Of a stretch of DNA of 64,000 nucleotides, positions 60,280 through 64,000 are shown one piece after another. The notes under the pieces were generated by a model. The model did no database searches and was not told the DNA's origin. It saw only the letters and a list, made by a program, of their open reading frames with translations. The translations under genes were made by a program, and so were the position numbers. The stretch's first letter is position 1. Every line of letters starts with the position of its first letter. The stretch lies in contig NZ_CP032570.1 in NCBI RefSeq assembly GCF_003626915.1, positions 1,922,001 through 1,986,000 on the forward strand, written 5' to 3'. This DNA comes from Tsuneonella amylolytica. GTDB lineage: Bacteria; Pseudomonadota; Alphaproteobacteria; Sphingomonadales; Sphingomonadaceae.

Positions 60280-61128
60280 GTGCACACGCCGTCGACCGAC
60301 CACGCATTACCCGGAAGCGGCAATCGGCTGCGGGCGCTGCTTGCCGCGCTGGTGCTGGGGGCGGGAATCGGGTTCGCCGTGGCATATCTCGTCATGGAGC
60401 CTGCGGCTGCCGATCCGCCGCCGGGGCGCACGATCGTGCTGACCCCGGCCGACCGCGCGCAGATCGCCGCGAATCTGGCCGAGGTCCAGGGGGGGCCGCC
60501 GACGCAGGCCGAACTCGGCGCCGCCATTGAAGACCGGGTGCGCGAGGAAGTATTCTATCGCGAAGCGCTGCGGCGCGGGTTGGGTCGCGGCGATCCTGTC
60601 GTGCGCAAGCGGCTCGCACGATTGATGGAAGGCGCGGCGGCGGACGCCAGCGACGACGATCCGCCCGACCAGGCGACGCTGCGCCGCTGGCTGCGCGATC
60701 ATCCGGACCGGTTCGCGCAAGACTTGCGGCTCGGGTTCGACCAGGTGTTCTTCGAGACCCGCCCCCGCGCCGTCGTGGGCCGCGCCTTGATCGAGGGCGG
60801 TGCCGACTGGGCGCGTGTCGGCGACCCCTCGCGGTTGCCGGCGGCTTTCGCGGACGCCGGCCGCCCCGCCGTCGCTCGCGAGATGGGCGAGGATTTTGCG
60901 ATCGCAATCGAGGGCCTGCGTCTCGGCCGGGCATGGCAAGGCCCGGTCGAAAGTACGCTCGGCTGGCATCTCGTGCGCCTGCGAAGCCGCGAGCCCGGCA
61001 CCATCCCGGCGTTCGAGACCGTGCGCGACCGGGTGGAGGCCGACTGGCGGGCGGCCACCGCGGCGACCCGCGCCGATGCCGCGTACGAGGCGCTGCGTCG
61101 GCGTTACACGGTGCAAACGGGCGGCTAG
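60280..61128 (+). CDS. Membrane-anchored parvulin-like peptidyl-prolyl isomerase
   Basis: A 282-residue protein with one N-terminal helix (LRALLAALVLGAGIGFAVAYLVM) and an extracytoplasmic part. The C-terminal region (RLGRAWQGPVESTLGWHLVRLRSREPG) matches parvulin/PpiC proteins, which help fold outer-membrane proteins. The core is shorter than in classical SurA or PpiD domains, so activity is uncertain. I chose the GTG at 60280 because the upstream part of the frame lacks signals; a start at 60226 is in frame. Confidence 0.75.
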   Translation: MHTPSTDHALPGSGNRLRALLAALVLGAGIGFAVAYLVMEPAAADPPPGRTIVLTPADRAQIAANLAEVQGGPPTQAELGAAIEDRVREEVFYREALRRGLGRGDPVVRKRLARLMEGAAADASDDDPPDQATLRRWLRDHPDRFAQDLRLGFDQVFFETRPRAVVGRALIEGGADWARVGDPSRLPAAFADAGRPAVAREMGEDFAIAIEGLRLGRAWQGPVESTLGWHLVRLRSREPGTIPAFETVRDRVEADWRAATAATRADAAYEALRRRYTVQTGG

Positions 61129-61230
61129 GCCGATTTCTCGTTCCGCACGCCCATTCGCCCGCCCCGTTATCTTGCCATTCACCCCCCGGTGCCTACATTC
61201 CTCAGGCACACGAAAGGACGGCGAACCGGC

Positions 61231-63174
<1,944 letters not shown>

Positions 63175-63189
63175 CAGCTTCCGTTCAGG

Positions 63190-63214
63190 ACCGGGCGGCG
63201 AAATGCCGTCCGGT
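63190..63214 (+). terminator. GC-rich hairpin after ftsH
   Basis: ACCGGGCGGC (63190-63199) and GCCGTCCGGT (63205-63214) pair over ten positions with one G-T wobble and a five-base loop. No T-run follows. Confidence 0.4.
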
Positions 63215-63234
63215 TCCAACGGGAGGATTTCGCG

Positions 63235-63633
63235 GTGCGCGCATTCAAACCGGTCGCTTCGGCGATGGCCGTTGCAATGGCTCTGGCCGTGGGCACCACC
63301 GCCCATGCCGCACCGTCCGAAATCAACGCCGACGTATTCTACACCAACGCCCGCGAACTGATGGGCAAGGGCATGGCCGCGATGTTCGACAAGCGCGCCA
63401 AGCCCATGGTGGCCCAGATGAAGGACGCGGCGACCCTTGTGAAGGCGGAGAACGAGGCTGCGACCGCCCGCGGCAGGCCGATCTATTGCGTCCCCGATGC
63501 CGCCCGCAAGAAGGGCATGTCCCCGGACATGGTGGTGGAGAAGATCGGCCGCCTGCCGCAAGCCCAGCGCAAGGCCTCGACCCTGCGGCAGGCATGGCGT
63601 GCCGTGCTGATCCGCGACTACCCCTGCCGCTGA
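63235..63633 (+). CDS. Small secreted protein, Rap1a/Tai-like
   Basis: A 132-residue protein with a signal peptide (ending THA-HAAPSE; cleavage about residue 25). The mature part has two Cys, one in RPIYCVPDAARKKG and one in the C-terminal DYPCR, with a helical segment between. This Cys placement and the C-terminal YPC ending resemble the Rap1a/Tai immunity-protein family, but no type VI effector is nearby, so an immunity role is not claimed. The GTG at 63235 has a strong Shine-Dalgarno (GGGAGGA) 6 bp upstream. Confidence 0.7.
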   Translation: MRAFKPVASAMAVAMALAVGTTAHAAPSEINADVFYTNARELMGKGMAAMFDKRAKPMVAQMKDAATLVKAENEAATARGRPIYCVPDAARKKGMSPDMVVEKIGRLPQAQRKASTLRQAWRAVLIRDYPCR

Positions 63634-63637
63634 TTGT

Positions 63638-64000
63638 TCAGGACACCAGCATCGCGATGATCCCCGCGAACAGCGCGATCGCGATCCAGGCGAAGGCGCT
63701 CAGCAGGATCATCCGCACGATCGCGCCCGCCCGGGTAGTGCCATAGGTACCGCGGATCTGCCGGTACATATGGAACGGGGCATAGAGCAGCAGCAGCCCG
63801 CCGATGCTCCCCAGGTTGAACCAGAACAGCAGGCTCACCACCGCCACCAGCGCGATCATGAAGGTGATCGAGTAAGTGACGAAAACCGTGTGGTCGTAGC
63901 CGCGAAACCGCCGGCTGAACGGAAACAGCAGCCACACGAACGGCACCGACAGCGGGATCAGCATCCAGCTGTATTTGTAGGCGCTCGTCTGTGCCTTGTA
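63638..64000 (-). CDS. DUF3667-like membrane protein, cut by the right window edge
   Basis: The C-terminal 120 residues of a membrane protein; the frame stays open to the edge, so the start is outside. It has about four helices (PLSVPFVWLLF, FMIALVAVVSLLFWF, IGGLLLLYAPFHMY, ILLSAFAWIAIALFAGII) with the charged FSRRFRGYDHTVFVTYSITF between the first two. The pattern, including YKYSW upstream and YDHTVFVTYS, fits DUF3667 proteins. The function is unknown. It converges on the Rap1a-like gene with four bases between stops. Confidence 0.72.
   Translation of the reverse strand, partial: YKAQTSAYKYSWMLIPLSVPFVWLLFPFSRRFRGYDHTVFVTYSITFMIALVAVVSLLFWFNLGSIGGLLLLYAPFHMYRQIRGTYGTTRAGAIVRMILLSAFAWIAIALFAGIIAMLVS

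Noticed and set aside
63235-63633. Type VI secretion immunity protein
   Set aside because: The Cys pattern resembles Rap1a/Tai, but no effector or type VI gene is nearby, so only a family resemblance is stated.

Overview
The window is GC-rich, densely packed chromosomal DNA from an alphaproteobacterium, most likely a member of the Sphingomonadales (Erythrobacter, Novosphingobium or Sphingomonas type). The reasons are the many TonB-dependent receptors, the NodT-type RND pumps, the CopA/CopB/CueR copper genes, a bacteriophytochrome with an HWE kinase, and gene-to-gene overlaps of the ATGA and GTGA kind almost everywhere. I saw no rRNA, tRNA, CRISPR array or complete insertion sequence.

Layout. 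Positions 1-7.5 kb hold a minus-strand copper-resistance block: two small Cys/Met/His proteins, the Tat-exported multicopper oxidase CopA, CopB with five Cys-Met-His repeats, an NTF2-like protein, and a Cu(I) P-type ATPase coupled to a CueR regulator behind a textbook MerR-type promoter. Positions 7.5-9.9 kb are an arsenic operon (arsR-arsI-arsC-acr3). Positions 9.9-12.6 kb hold integrase debris: a broken P4-type integrase joined to a 5'-truncated second tyrosine recombinase, followed by a coupled gene of unknown function. Positions 12.8-26.8 kb form what I read as a zinc-starvation island: Zur, a siderophore-type receptor, a three-gene ABC-2 transporter, an AraC regulator, a second (frameshifted) receptor with a methyltransferase, a ZnuD-like receptor with His-rich loops, a MerC-like membrane protein, a small secreted protein and a divergent methyltransferase sharing a candidate Zur box. 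A short direct repeat near 10.16 kb and 26.94 kb brackets the integrase and this island.

Positions 27-41 kb hold a DnaQ-like exonuclease and two complete RND tripartite efflux systems around a TetR repressor whose start codon lies inside a perfect palindrome. Positions 41-51 kb hold an ABC-F ATPase, a thiamine-diphosphate enzyme, a YhhQ-type queuosine-precursor transporter, a CNT nucleoside transporter with a 2-oxoglutarate-type oxygenase, a large TonB-dependent receptor behind a structured leader ending in a terminator-like hairpin, and a TonB protein. Positions 51.5-57 kb form a mannose-sugar operon (GT4-like transferase with a fused helical domain, GH130-like phosphorylase, GDP-mannose pyrophosphorylase, mannose-6-phosphate isomerase). 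Positions 57-60.2 kb encode heme oxygenase and a bacteriophytochrome histidine kinase with a receiver domain. Positions 60.2-64 kb hold a parvulin-like isomerase, FtsH, a small secreted protein and a membrane protein cut by the right edge.

The first 27 kb deal with metal and metalloid homeostasis (copper export, arsenic export, zinc capture). The rest mixes drug/solvent efflux, outer-membrane uptake, mannose-sugar metabolism, red-light sensing and membrane protein quality control.
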